A stretch of DNA of 11,047 nucleotides from an uncultured Bacteroidota bacterium. GTDB lineage: Bacteria > Bacteroidota > Bacteroidia > Chitinophagales > S012-47. The stretch spans positions 1-11,047 of the forward strand of contig CAJXXO010000061.1 in NCBI GenBank assembly GCA_913062655.1, in the 5' to 3' direction. Each line of letters begins with the position of its first letter. Positions within the stretch are counted from its first letter, which is position 1. A program made the translations under genes and the position numbers. This document shows positions 1-7,627 of this stretch, in pieces. Below the pieces are notes generated by a model that did not search any database, was not told the origin of the DNA, and worked only from the letters and a program-made list of their open reading frames with translations.

Positions 1-2711
1 GGGCTTACCGGGATGTGAAGGACACGTCTGTGGTGGCACAGTTCAAAGTAAAAGATACCGAGAAAGACTACCTCCTCGCCTGGACCACCACACCCTGGAC
101 CTTGCCCTCCAACACGGCCCTCACCGTGGGACCGAAGATCGACTACCTCAAAATAGAGACCTTCAACAGCTACACCGGTCAGCACAACTTCGTATGGGTA
201 GCGGAAGATTTGTACCGCAACTATTTCAACGAGAAGGCCCATTACGTGGAAGGCGACCAGGCGGCTTTTGACCAATACGATCCAGCACAGAAAGTGATCC
301 CGTATCGGATTGTGGACAGGAAAAAAGGAGCGGAACTGGCCGGTATGCGCTACGAACAGTTGATGCCCTATGCGCAGCCTACCGATGGCGATGCCTTCCT
401 GGTGATTACCGGTGATTTTGTAACCACAGAAGATGGTACGGGTATTGTGCACACGGCTCCCTCCTTTGGTGCAGACGATATGAAGGTGGCAAAGGAGCAC
501 GGTATCGGTTCGCTGACCCTGGTAGACAAGCGGGGTAAGTTTGTAGATGCCGTAACTGACTTTGCCGGCCGTCCGGTAAAAGACTACGACAACGAAGGTG
601 AAGACTATGTGCCGGTAGATGTAGATATAGCGGTAAAGCTGAAGCAGGAGAATAAAGCCTTCAAAATCGAGAAGTACGAGCACAACTACCCGCACTGTTG
701 GCGTACCGACAAGCCGATTATCTATTACCCACTGGATAGCTGGTTCATACGAACAACAGCGCTGAAGGATAGAATGGTGGAGCTGAATAATACCATCAAT
801 TGGAAGCCACCGTTTACCGGGTCTGGCCGCTTTGGCAATTGGCTGGAAAACCTGGTCGACTGGAACCTGAGTCGTAGCCGCTATTGGGGCACCCCCCTGC
901 CAATCTGGAAAAGTGAAGGCCTGACAGAGGACAACTGGGACGACAAGGAAGTAAAGTGCATTGGCTCTGTAGCCGAGCTGCGTGAAGAGGTAAATAAGGC
1001 TATTGAGGCGGGCTTCATGCAAGATCCGCTGCCGGAGGATTTTGACCTGCACCGGCCGTATGTGGATGATATCGTTTTAGTGTCGCCTACCGGCAAAAAA
1101 ATGTACCGTGAGCCAGACCTTATTGATGTATGGTTCGATAGTGGCGCCATGCCGTATGCGCAATGGCATTACCCGTTTGAAAATGAGGAGGTGTTCAAGG
1201 ATAGCTTTCCAGCCGACTTCATTGCCGAGGGCGTTGATCAAACGCGGGGATGGTTTTTTACCCTGCATGCTTTGGCTACCATGCTCTTTGACAGTGTAGC
1301 ATTTAAAAATGTGGTGAGTAATGGTTTGGTACTCGACAGCAAGGGCAACAAAATGTCCAAGCGACTGGGTAATGCGGTAGACCCCTTTGAGACCATCGAA
1401 AAGCATGGCGCAGATGCTACCCGCTGGTATATGGTGGCCAACTCACAGCCTTGGGACAACTTGAAGTTTGACCTGAAAGGCGTAGAAGAGGTAAAGCGCA
1501 AGTTTTTTGGCACTTTATATAACACCTATTCCTTCTTTGCCCTCTACGCCAATATTGATGGCTTTGTGTATGCAGAAGAGGAGGTGCCTGTTGCCGAAAG
1601 GCCGGAGATCGACAGGTGGATCATTTCCCTGCTGAACACTTTGGTGAAAGAGGTGGAGAGCTATTATGAGGATTACGAGCCTACCAAGGCCGCCAGAGCT
1701 ATAAGCGCTTTTGTGGGGGATCATTTGAGCAACTGGTATGTTCGTCTCTGTCGCAGACGCTTCTGGAAGGGGGCTTACAATGAAGACAAGGTGTCGGCTT
1801 ACCAAACGCTGTACCAGTGCCTGGAAACAGTGGCCATTCTGATGTCGCCCATCGCGCCCATGTTTAGCGATCAGTTATTCCGCGATCTGAATGCTGTCTC
1901 CGGTCGACATGCGGTGGACTCGGTGCACCTGGCACACTACCCTGACGTACAGGAGCAGGCAATCGACAAGGACCTGGAAGAGCGTATGCAGTTGGCACAA
2001 GACTTTTCATCTATGGTATTGTCGCTGCGCAAACGGGAAAACCTGAAGGTGCGGCAGCCGCTCAATAAGATCTTGATACCGGTATTGAACGCCCACTTCG
2101 AGCAGCAGGTGAAGCAAGTGGAGGAGCTGATTCTGTCAGAGGTCAATGTGAAGGAGGTCGAGTACATTTCGGATACGGCCGGGGTTATCAAAAAGCGGAT
2201 TAAGCCCGATTTTAAGAAACTGGGACGCAAACTGGGGCCGAAGATGAAGTTGTTGGCGCAAGCCTTGGGGCAGTTCGACCAGGAGGATATCGCCAGGCTG
2301 GAGCAAGCAGGCGGACATACCTTTGATCTGGATGGGGAGTCGGTGTTTGTGGAACGAAACGAGGTGGAAATCACTTCTGAAGATATTCCCGGTTGGCTGG
2401 TAGCCAATGAAGGAGAACTGACCGTTGCCTTGGATGTGACCCTGACCAAGGAGCTGATAGATGAAGGCCATGCCCGGGAATTTGTGAACCGCGTACAGCG
2501 ACTACGGAAAGAAAAAGATTTTGAAGTTACCGATCGTATAACGGTTGAGGTGGAGCGCCATCCAGAGCTGGAGGGTGCCTTCGCCAACTTTAAAGACTAT
2601 ATTTGTACTGAAATTTTAGCAGAGCGGCTTACCGTGTCCGACAACCTTCGCGATGCTGAAACCATTGATGTGAACGATATTGACCTTAAGGTAGATATCG
2701 ACACTGTGTAA
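1..2711 (+). CDS. ileS: Isoleucyl-tRNA synthetase, long (type 2) form, 5' end missing
   Basis: This enzyme charges tRNA-Ile with isoleucine in the cytoplasm. The reading frame is open from base 3 and gives about 902 residues. The GTG at base 15 is internal, because the in-frame codons before it (AYRD) continue the family's conserved 'Y+DVKD' stretch. The N-terminus, with the HIGH signature, lies outside the window; family length of about 1,100 suggests roughly 200 residues are missing. Visible landmarks are the CP1 editing-domain motif WTTTPWTLPSN (81-113), the editing motif GTGIVHTAPSFGADD (435-479), DQTRGWFF (1236-1259), the KMSKR ATP-binding loop (1350-1364) and the anticodon-binding helix NWYVRLCRRRFW (1731-1766). 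KMSKR rather than KMSKS, DQTRGWF rather than DQHRGWF, and the long C-terminal extension all point to the eukaryote-like type 2 enzyme. The gene is followed after 11 bases by the DksA-like gene and then lspA, an order seen in other Bacteroidota. The identity is certain; the subtype is a strong inference. Confidence 0.97.
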   Translation, partial: AYRDVKDTSVVAQFKVKDTEKDYLLAWTTTPWTLPSNTALTVGPKIDYLKIETFNSYTGQHNFVWVAEDLYRNYFNEKAHYVEGDQAAFDQYDPAQKVIPYRIVDRKKGAELAGMRYEQLMPYAQPTDGDAFLVITGDFVTTEDGTGIVHTAPSFGADDMKVAKEHGIGSLTLVDKRGKFVDAVTDFAGRPVKDYDNEGEDYVPVDVDIAVKLKQENKAFKIEKYEHNYPHCWRTDKPIIYYPLDSWFIRTTALKDRMVELNNTINWKPPFTGSGRFGNWLENLVDWNLSRSRYWGTPLPIWKSEGLTEDNWDDKEVKCIGSVAELREEVNKAIEAGFMQDPLPEDFDLHRPYVDDIVLVSPTGKKMYREPDLIDVWFDSGAMPYAQWHYPFENEEVFKDSFPADFIAEGVDQTRGWFFTLHALATMLFDSVAFKNVVSNGLVLDSKGNKMSKRLGNAVDPFETIEKHGADATRWYMVANSQPWDNLKFDLKGVEEVKRKFFGTLYNTYSFFALYANIDGFVYAEEEVPVAERPEIDRWIISLLNTLVKEVESYYEDYEPTKAARAISAFVGDHLSNWYVRLCRRRFWKGAYNEDKVSAYQTLYQCLETVAILMSPIAPMFSDQLFRDLNAVSGRHAVDSVHLAHYPDVQEQAIDKDLEERMQLAQDFSSMVLSLRKRENLKVRQPLNKILIPVLNAHFEQQVKQVEELILSEVNVKEVEYISDTAGVIKKRIKPDFKKLGRKLGPKMKLLAQALGQFDQEDIARLEQAGGHTFDLDGESVFVERNEVEITSEDIPGWLVANEGELTVALDVTLTKELIDEGHAREFVNRVQRLRKEKDFEVTDRITVEVERHPELEGAFANFKDYICTEILAERLTVSDNLRDAETIDVNDIDLKVDIDTV

Positions 2712-2722
2712 ATCCTTATGCT

Positions 2723-3109
2723 ATGAGCAATGAAAACAAAACTCGCTACAGTGATGAAGAACTCCAGGAGTTCAAGGACATCATTGAAAAAAAGTTGGAG
2801 TCCGCCCGTAGTGAATTGAGCTATCTGCAAGAGCAGATCAGCAACTCCGATAATGGCACCAACGACACGGTCAACAAGTTCAACGGCATTGAAGATGGCG
2901 TAGACAGCATGGAGAAGGAGTACCTGACCCAGATGGCATCTCGTCAGATCCAGTTTATCAAACACCTGGAAAATGCGTTGATCCGAATTCAAAACAAGAC
3001 TTACGGCATCTGCCGGGAGACCGGAAAGCTGATTTCCAAAGAGCGCCTTCGTGCGGTGCCGCATGCTACCTTGAGTATTGAAGCCAAAATGGCCAAAGAC
3101 CGTAAATAA
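2723..3109 (+). CDS. DksA/TraR-family protein with a degenerate zinc finger
   Basis: A 128-residue relative of DksA/TraR, the proteins that enter the RNA polymerase secondary channel and modulate transcription initiation. Residues 10-92 are charged and helical, as in the DksA coiled coil, and residues 94-123 align with the C-terminal zinc-finger block (YGICRETGK ... RLRAVPHATLSIEAK). Canonical DksA carries two CxxC pairs. Here only C97 survives; the other three positions are T100, S118 and A121, so classical four-cysteine zinc binding is not possible. The rest of the block is well conserved, which suggests a maintained fold rather than a decaying gene. From memory, this zinc-less form is common in Bacteroidota next to ileS and lspA. 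The ATG at 2723 is 11 bases after the ileS stop and has no Shine-Dalgarno sequence, as expected for the phylum. Whether it binds RNA polymerase or responds to ppGpp cannot be seen. I did not assign dksA as a symbol because orthology is unproven. Confidence 0.9.
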   Translation: MSNENKTRYSDEELQEFKDIIEKKLESARSELSYLQEQISNSDNGTNDTVNKFNGIEDGVDSMEKEYLTQMASRQIQFIKHLENALIRIQNKTYGICRETGKLISKERLRAVPHATLSIEAKMAKDRK

Positions 3110-3115
3110 GTCCTT

Positions 3116-3778
3116 TTGAAGAAATACTGGGTACCGCTCACCATTGTAGTTGCCCTTGTGTTAGATCAGGCCCTGAAATTTTGGGTCAAGACTAACATGT
3201 ACCTGACCGAAGAATTTTGGGTGCTCGGTCAATCCTGGTTTCGCATTCATTTTATCGAAAATGAAGGCATGGCCTTTGGGTTGAGCTTTTGGGGCACCAC
3301 CGGTAAGGTGCTGCTTACGCTGCTGCGTATCGCTGCCGTCATTTTTATTAGTGTGTACCTTAGAAAGCTGATCCTTCGAAAGGCCCACTGGGGGCTGGTG
3401 TTGAGTATGACACTTATCCTTGCCGGGGCCGTTGGCAATATAATCGACAGCGTCTTTTATGGGGTGCTCTTTAGCGAGAGCGACTGGCGAACGGGCAATG
3501 TGGCTAGCTTCCTGCCGGATGGAGGCGGTTATGCGCCTTTGCTGCAGGGAAAGGTGGTCGATATGTTCTTTTTTCCCCTTTTTCATGGCCGCTTCCCGGA
3601 ATGGCTGCCCTTAATGGGGGGCAAAGAATTTCTCTTTTTCCGGCCTGTATTCAATCTGGCCGATAGTTACATCACCGTTGGGGTGGCTATCATTTTACTG
3701 TTTCAGCGCAAGTTTTTTCCCAAGCACGAATCAAAGCCGGAAGAGCCCGCTAGCCCTTCTCCTGAAGCGAACCCATAG
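3116..3778 (+). CDS. lspA: Lipoprotein signal peptidase II (TTG start)
   Basis: This inner-membrane aspartic protease cuts the signal peptide from prolipoproteins after Lgt has lipidated the lipobox cysteine. The product has 220 residues and about four hydrophobic segments (near 5-22, 62-82, 92-115 and 182-198). Family landmarks are D17 in the first helix, the N49-E-G-M-A-F-G motif, the first catalytic aspartate D111 in GNIIDS, VVDMF at 147-151 and the second catalytic aspartate D183 in NLADS. About 30 residues rich in Gly and aromatics lie between D111 and VVDMF; from memory this insertion is usual in Bacteroidota LspA. The start is TTG at 3116. The only codons between it and the in-frame stop of the preceding gene are GTC and CTT, and the next ATG is residue 28, which would remove the first membrane helix. 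The Pro/Glu-rich tail (205-220) overlaps the converging hydrolase gene. Confidence 0.95.
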   Translation: MKKYWVPLTIVVALVLDQALKFWVKTNMYLTEEFWVLGQSWFRIHFIENEGMAFGLSFWGTTGKVLLTLLRIAAVIFISVYLRKLILRKAHWGLVLSMTLILAGAVGNIIDSVFYGVLFSESDWRTGNVASFLPDGGGYAPLLQGKVVDMFFFPLFHGRFPEWLPLMGGKEFLFFRPVFNLADSYITVGVAIILLFQRKFFPKHESKPEEPASPSPEANP

Positions 3779-4553
3779 TAGCACACCAAGCGGTAAAATC
3801 CTGCAACGCTTGTGCGGTCTGCTTGGGGGCCTCGATCATGCCCATATGTGCTATGCCATCCAACCGATAGGCAGCCGTGGCGGGAGACAGCGATACCTGT
3901 CTTAGGTTGTTGGTATATGTCGCATGTTGATCCAATGTGCCCATCAGCAAACCGGTGGGCTTTGTGCTATTTTGAAGCGTTTGCCGGTGATCTGGTCGCT
4001 TGGCCATGGCGTGGAGATACTGCGCGATTACCGTGGGCTCAAATCGACTGAAGCGGGTAACATATTGCTCCAGGTCGGCAGCATGGTGTTGCCGGTAAGA
4101 TGAACTGAACAATGGGGGTATAGCCACTTTGGCCCAGGCGGCTGTCCCATTTTTTTCTACGAAGGCAGCCACTTTTTTTCGCTCAGCCTGCTTTTGCGGA
4201 CTATCGGCAAAAACATGCGAATGAACCAGGCACAAACCAAGAAGCTCATCTGGAAACTGTTGCAAATAGGCCAGTCCCAAATAGCCGCCCATGGAGTGAC
4301 CTGCCAGGATGAACGGGCCTAAGTGTAGATCTGCCAGTTCCTGATGTAACCATTCCGCCCCTGCGTCCATAGTCTGCAGCGGTTGAAAAGGTGTAGCACT
4401 CAACCCAGGTAGGCCGATGGTGACGACATCGTAGCGCTGCGACAAGGGTGCCTTTACGGCTGACCAGATGGAAGGATCGAGGCCAAAGCCGTGTACCAAT
4501 ACCAGCGGGGTGCCCTTTCCTTGTCTGGACCATTCTGTAGCTTGGTTGGGCAT
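3750..4553 (-). CDS. Alpha/beta-fold hydrolase, substrate unknown
   Basis: A 267-residue single-domain alpha/beta hydrolase of the large esterase/lipase/BioH-like group, with no signal peptide and so probably cytoplasmic. The sequence shows the oxyanion-hole motif LVHGFG (19-24), the nucleophile elbow GHSMGG with S87, a likely acid D208 in MGTLDQ after strand 7, and the catalytic histidine H236 in GIAHMG. A helical cap of about 75 residues (roughly 112-190) lies between the nucleophile and the acid. The full triad and normal length indicate an active enzyme, but this fold is too versatile for a substrate to be named. The start is the ATG at 4553-4551, 35 bases from the divergent amidohydrolase gene. 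At its 3' end it overlaps lspA by 29 bases on the opposite strand. It stands alone on the minus strand and has its own candidate promoter in the divergent gap. Confidence 0.9.
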   Translation of the reverse strand: MPNQATEWSRQGKGTPLVLVHGFGLDPSIWSAVKAPLSQRYDVVTIGLPGLSATPFQPLQTMDAGAEWLHQELADLHLGPFILAGHSMGGYLGLAYLQQFPDELLGLCLVHSHVFADSPQKQAERKKVAAFVEKNGTAAWAKVAIPPLFSSSYRQHHAADLEQYVTRFSRFEPTVIAQYLHAMAKRPDHRQTLQNSTKPTGLLMGTLDQHATYTNNLRQVSLSPATAAYRLDGIAHMGMIEAPKQTAQALQDFTAWCATMGSLQEKG

Positions 4554-4569
4554 GGTTTTTCTATTTTTA
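4542..4569 (+). promoter_or_regulatory. Weak candidate promoter for the amidohydrolase pair
   Basis: A TTG-containing element (TTGGTTGG, from 4542) is followed after roughly 17 bases by TATTTTTA (4562-4569), a one-mismatch copy of TAnnTTTG. This would start transcription about 10-15 bases before the ATG at 4589. The upstream half would lie inside the first codons of the divergent hydrolase gene. The assignment rests on short imperfect motifs and on position alone. Confidence 0.25.
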
Positions 4570-4576
4570 GGCGTTG

Positions 4577-4584
4577 CAAACTTA
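4577..4584 (-). promoter_or_regulatory. Candidate Bacteroidota -7 box for the hydrolase gene
   Basis: On the minus strand this reads TAAGTTTG, a perfect match to the TAnnTTTG -7 element of Bacteroidota sigma-ABfr promoters. It lies 23 bases upstream of the hydrolase ATG. No convincing TTTG sits at the usual -33 distance: the nearest, in CTTTTGCATAGG, is too close. Support is therefore one half of a bipartite promoter, in the expected place. Confidence 0.4.
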
Positions 4585-4588
4585 GCCT

Positions 4589-7500
4589 ATGCAAAAGATT
4601 TGGTGGACTTTACTCTTGAGTTGTTATAGCGTAGTAGTGCTGGCACAGCCTACATTTCCGGTTAATGGAGTACAGGACAAGCGACCGGAGCGGTTTGCGC
4701 TTGCCAATGGTACCCTCCATTTACCTGCCGGGGAGGTACTGTCTGGGGGCACAATAGTGATGGAAAAGGGTCGGCTGACGGCCATTGGAGTGGACGGTGA
4801 AGTGGAGATACCCGAAGGTACAGTAGTGTATGATCTGGCGGGTAAGCACGTATACCCTTCCTTTATCGACCTATACCACAGCTACGGCATGCCGGATGTG
4901 GCGCACACCAAGTTGCCGCCACGTACTTTGCCTCCGCGCATTAGTGAAAAAAGAGGAGCTTTTGGCTGGAATGAGGCCATTCGCCCGGAAGTGGCAGCCG
5001 CTGATCACTTTGAACCGGATGAAAAGGCCGCCAAAGCAATGCGTGCTCTGGGATTTGGAGCGGTGGTCACCCATCAGCCGGATGGCATTATCCGGGGCAC
5101 GGGTGCGCTGACCTTGCTGGGGGCGGGCTCGGCCAATGAAATGTTGGCCATGCCACAAGTGGCAGCTTACTATTCTTTTCACAAGGGTTCCTCTCAGCAA
5201 GCTTACCCTGCCAGTTTGATGGGCGCCATGGCTTTGATTCGTCAAACCTATTACGATGCCCAGTGGTATGATAAGGCCAAAGCCCTGGATGGCACCGGGT
5301 ATGACGCTACGCTGGAACATATGCAGCAGTTGTTGGACCTACCTGTCATTTTTTCTGTACGCGATAACCTGACCGCTTTGCGGGCGATGCAGATTAGCAA
5401 AGAGTTCAATCACCCTTTTTTGCTCAAAGGAGGCGGGGATGAATATCAGAAATTGGATGCCTTTGCTGAGTTGGGCGTCCCGCTCTTGTTGCCGCTTACC
5501 TTTCCCAAACCCTACGATGTAACCGATCCCTATGCGGCCCGCCATGTACCACTGTCCGATATGATGCATTGGGAGCGTGCCCCGGCCAATGCAGCTATGT
5601 TGGCTGAGGCGGGTGTACCCTTCGCCTTCACCCTCGATGGGCTGGACAAGAAAAAACAGTTTTGGCAACAACTGCGAAAAGTACACCAATATGGGTTGGC
5701 TGACTCGCTCATATTGAAAGCGCTTACCTTGGCACCCGCCTCTTTTTTGGGTATCGATAAAGACTATGGCTCTTTGGAAGAAGGCAAAGTGGCCAATCTC
5801 TTTGTCACTGCTGCACCCATATTGTCACCCCATGTAGAGGTGCTGGAGCACTGGGTGGCCGGCAAACGCTATCTCCACACCGATTACCCACGGTACGACA
5901 GACGCGGCCAGTATCAATTGATCGTGGCGGCAGATACTTTTCAATTGGAAGTAACAGGCACTTACGCCAAGCCAAAGGCCAAGTTGCAACTACGAGACAG
6001 TGTTGCCTGGAAAGCACATATTGCCGGGCAAGGAGACTTGGTTCAGTTGCGCCTTTCACCAAAAGACTCTACCAATAATTACTGGCGTCTCTCAGGAAAA
6101 GCGACTGCGAAAGAATGGACGGGTGATGGCATTGCCCCCGATGGTGGCCAGATAAGTTGGCGGGCGGTGCAAACAGCAGCCTTCGTAGATACTTCGGACC
6201 AAGATTCCGTAGCGCTTCCCTCCTTTGGCCCGGTGCCGCGCCCCTTCGTAGGCTACGGCTGGCGGTCTGCTCCCAAGGCCCAGAAGGTACTCTTCACCAA
6301 CGCTACCGTTTGGACCAGTGAGGCAGAGGGTATTCTTCCCGAGACTGATGTGCTGATCAATCAAGGGGTTATCGAGGCGATAGGAAATGACCTGGAGGCA
6401 GGAGATGCCTTGGTGATTGACGCTACAGGAAAGCACCTGACGGCCGGCATCATCGATGAGCATAGCCACATTGCCATCAGCCGGGGGGTAAACGAAGGCA
6501 CCCAATCGGTGACGGCTGAAGTGAGTATAGGTGATGTGGTGAATTCGGAAGATATCAACCTATTCCGTCAGCTCGCGGGGGGCGTAACTGCTGCACAATT
6601 GTTGCACGGATCAGCCAATCCGATAGGCGGACAGTCGGCCATCATCAAGTTTCGCTGGGGTGCCCTGCCAGAGGATATGAAGATGGACTTTGCTCCACCC
6701 TTCATCAAGTTTGCCCTGGGCGAAAACGTCAAACAGTCCAATTGGGGCGACCATCATGATGAGCGCTTCCCGCAGACCCGTATGGGCGTGGAGCAGGTCT
6801 TTTACGATGCCTTCCATCGGGCAGAGGCGTACCTGGATGAGTGGGAGACCTTCAATCAACTGTCTCGAAAGGAGAAAGAGCTGGCCATCCCACCGAGGCG
6901 AGACCTGGAGCTGGAAGCCTTGAGTGAGATTTTACTGGAAGAGCGATTCATAAGTTGCCACAGCTATGTGCAAAGTGAGGTCAATATGCTGATGAAGGTG
7001 GCGGACTCATTTGATTTTACCCTCAATACGTTTACCCATATTCTGGAAGGCTACAAGGTGGCAGATAAGATGAAAGCGCATGGTGCCGGAGCTTCTACCT
7101 TTAGTGATTGGTGGGCCTATAAATACGAAGTGATCGATGCAATTCCCTACAATGCAGCCCTATTAGCCAGGATGGGAGTGGTCACCGCTATTAATAGTGA
7201 TGATGCGGAGATGGGAAGACGCTTGAACCAGGAGGCGGCCAAGGCCATGAAATATGGTGGCCTGTCAGAAGAGGAGGCCTGGGAGCTGGTTACGATCAAC
7301 CCGGCCCGGTTGTTGCAGATTGACCATAAGGTAGGTAGCATAAAGCGGGGCAAAGATGCCGATATCGTGTTGTGGGACGACAACCCATTGTCGGTGTACG
7401 CTAAGCCGCTGCAAACCTATGTGGATGGTCGTCTGCTGTACGACCACAGCCAGTTGGCTGCGCAAAAAGCGTGGATAGCCAAAGAGCGGCAGCGCTTGAT

Positions 7501-7627
7501 CCAGAAGATGCTGCAAGCCAAGGAAAAAGGAGCAGCCACGATCATGCCATCCAAGCAGGAGCACAAACTCTACCATTGTGACGATTGGGAAAATGAATTG
7601 GAGGACTTTACAACCACAGCGCCATGA
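4589..7627 (+). CDS. Exported two-module amidohydrolase (imidazolonepropionase-like)
   Basis: A 1012-residue exported protein with two amidohydrolase-superfamily modules in tandem. Residues 1-20 form a signal peptide ending VVVLAQ, and the mature N-terminus carries FPVNGVQDKRPERF, a motif I associate with this Bacteroidota family. Module 1 (about 35-430) has the usual beta-sandwich start and TIM-barrel pattern. Where active enzymes have D-x-H-x-H it reads D94-L-Y96-H-S98, so both metal histidines are replaced and the module is probably not a metal-dependent hydrolase. Residues 435-575 are a beta-rich linker. Module 2 (about 575-985) keeps D623-E-H625-S-H627, H791 (ISCHSY), H817 (FTHILEGY) and D871 (NSDDAE), as expected for an active metallohydrolase. 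It ends in the typical GSIKRGKDADIVLW sequence. Relatives act on cyclic amides or dipeptides (imidazolonepropionase, prolidase-like enzymes); the substrate here is unknown. The gene overlaps the next by ATGA, so the two are likely translated in a coupled way. Confidence 0.9.
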   Translation: MQKIWWTLLLSCYSVVVLAQPTFPVNGVQDKRPERFALANGTLHLPAGEVLSGGTIVMEKGRLTAIGVDGEVEIPEGTVVYDLAGKHVYPSFIDLYHSYGMPDVAHTKLPPRTLPPRISEKRGAFGWNEAIRPEVAAADHFEPDEKAAKAMRALGFGAVVTHQPDGIIRGTGALTLLGAGSANEMLAMPQVAAYYSFHKGSSQQAYPASLMGAMALIRQTYYDAQWYDKAKALDGTGYDATLEHMQQLLDLPVIFSVRDNLTALRAMQISKEFNHPFLLKGGGDEYQKLDAFAELGVPLLLPLTFPKPYDVTDPYAARHVPLSDMMHWERAPANAAMLAEAGVPFAFTLDGLDKKKQFWQQLRKVHQYGLADSLILKALTLAPASFLGIDKDYGSLEEGKVANLFVTAAPILSPHVEVLEHWVAGKRYLHTDYPRYDRRGQYQLIVAADTFQLEVTGTYAKPKAKLQLRDSVAWKAHIAGQGDLVQLRLSPKDSTNNYWRLSGKATAKEWTGDGIAPDGGQISWRAVQTAAFVDTSDQDSVALPSFGPVPRPFVGYGWRSAPKAQKVLFTNATVWTSEAEGILPETDVLINQGVIEAIGNDLEAGDALVIDATGKHLTAGIIDEHSHIAISRGVNEGTQSVTAEVSIGDVVNSEDINLFRQLAGGVTAAQLLHGSANPIGGQSAIIKFRWGALPEDMKMDFAPPFIKFALGENVKQSNWGDHHDERFPQTRMGVEQVFYDAFHRAEAYLDEWETFNQLSRKEKELAIPPRRDLELEALSEILLEERFISCHSYVQSEVNMLMKVADSFDFTLNTFTHILEGYKVADKMKAHGAGASTFSDWWAYKYEVIDAIPYNAALLARMGVVTAINSDDAEMGRRLNQEAAKAMKYGGLSEEEAWELVTINPARLLQIDHKVGSIKRGKDADIVLWDDNPLSVYAKPLQTYVDGRLLYDHSQLAAQKAWIAKERQRLIQKMLQAKEKGAATIMPSKQEHKLYHCDDWENELEDFTTTAP

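Noticed and set aside
1937..2587. Minus-strand open frame (216 codons) opposite the ileS 3' region
   Set aside because: The Ser-rich translation with no motif is typical of an antisense shadow of a Glu/Leu/Lys-rich coding strand, and ileS is certain here.
4664..4677. A 14-base identical string (AATGGAGTACAGGA) at 4664 and 8371
   Set aside because: Both copies encode NGVQD in different structural contexts of related proteins, and the match is too short to be a functional repeat. Chance plus shared codon preference explains it.
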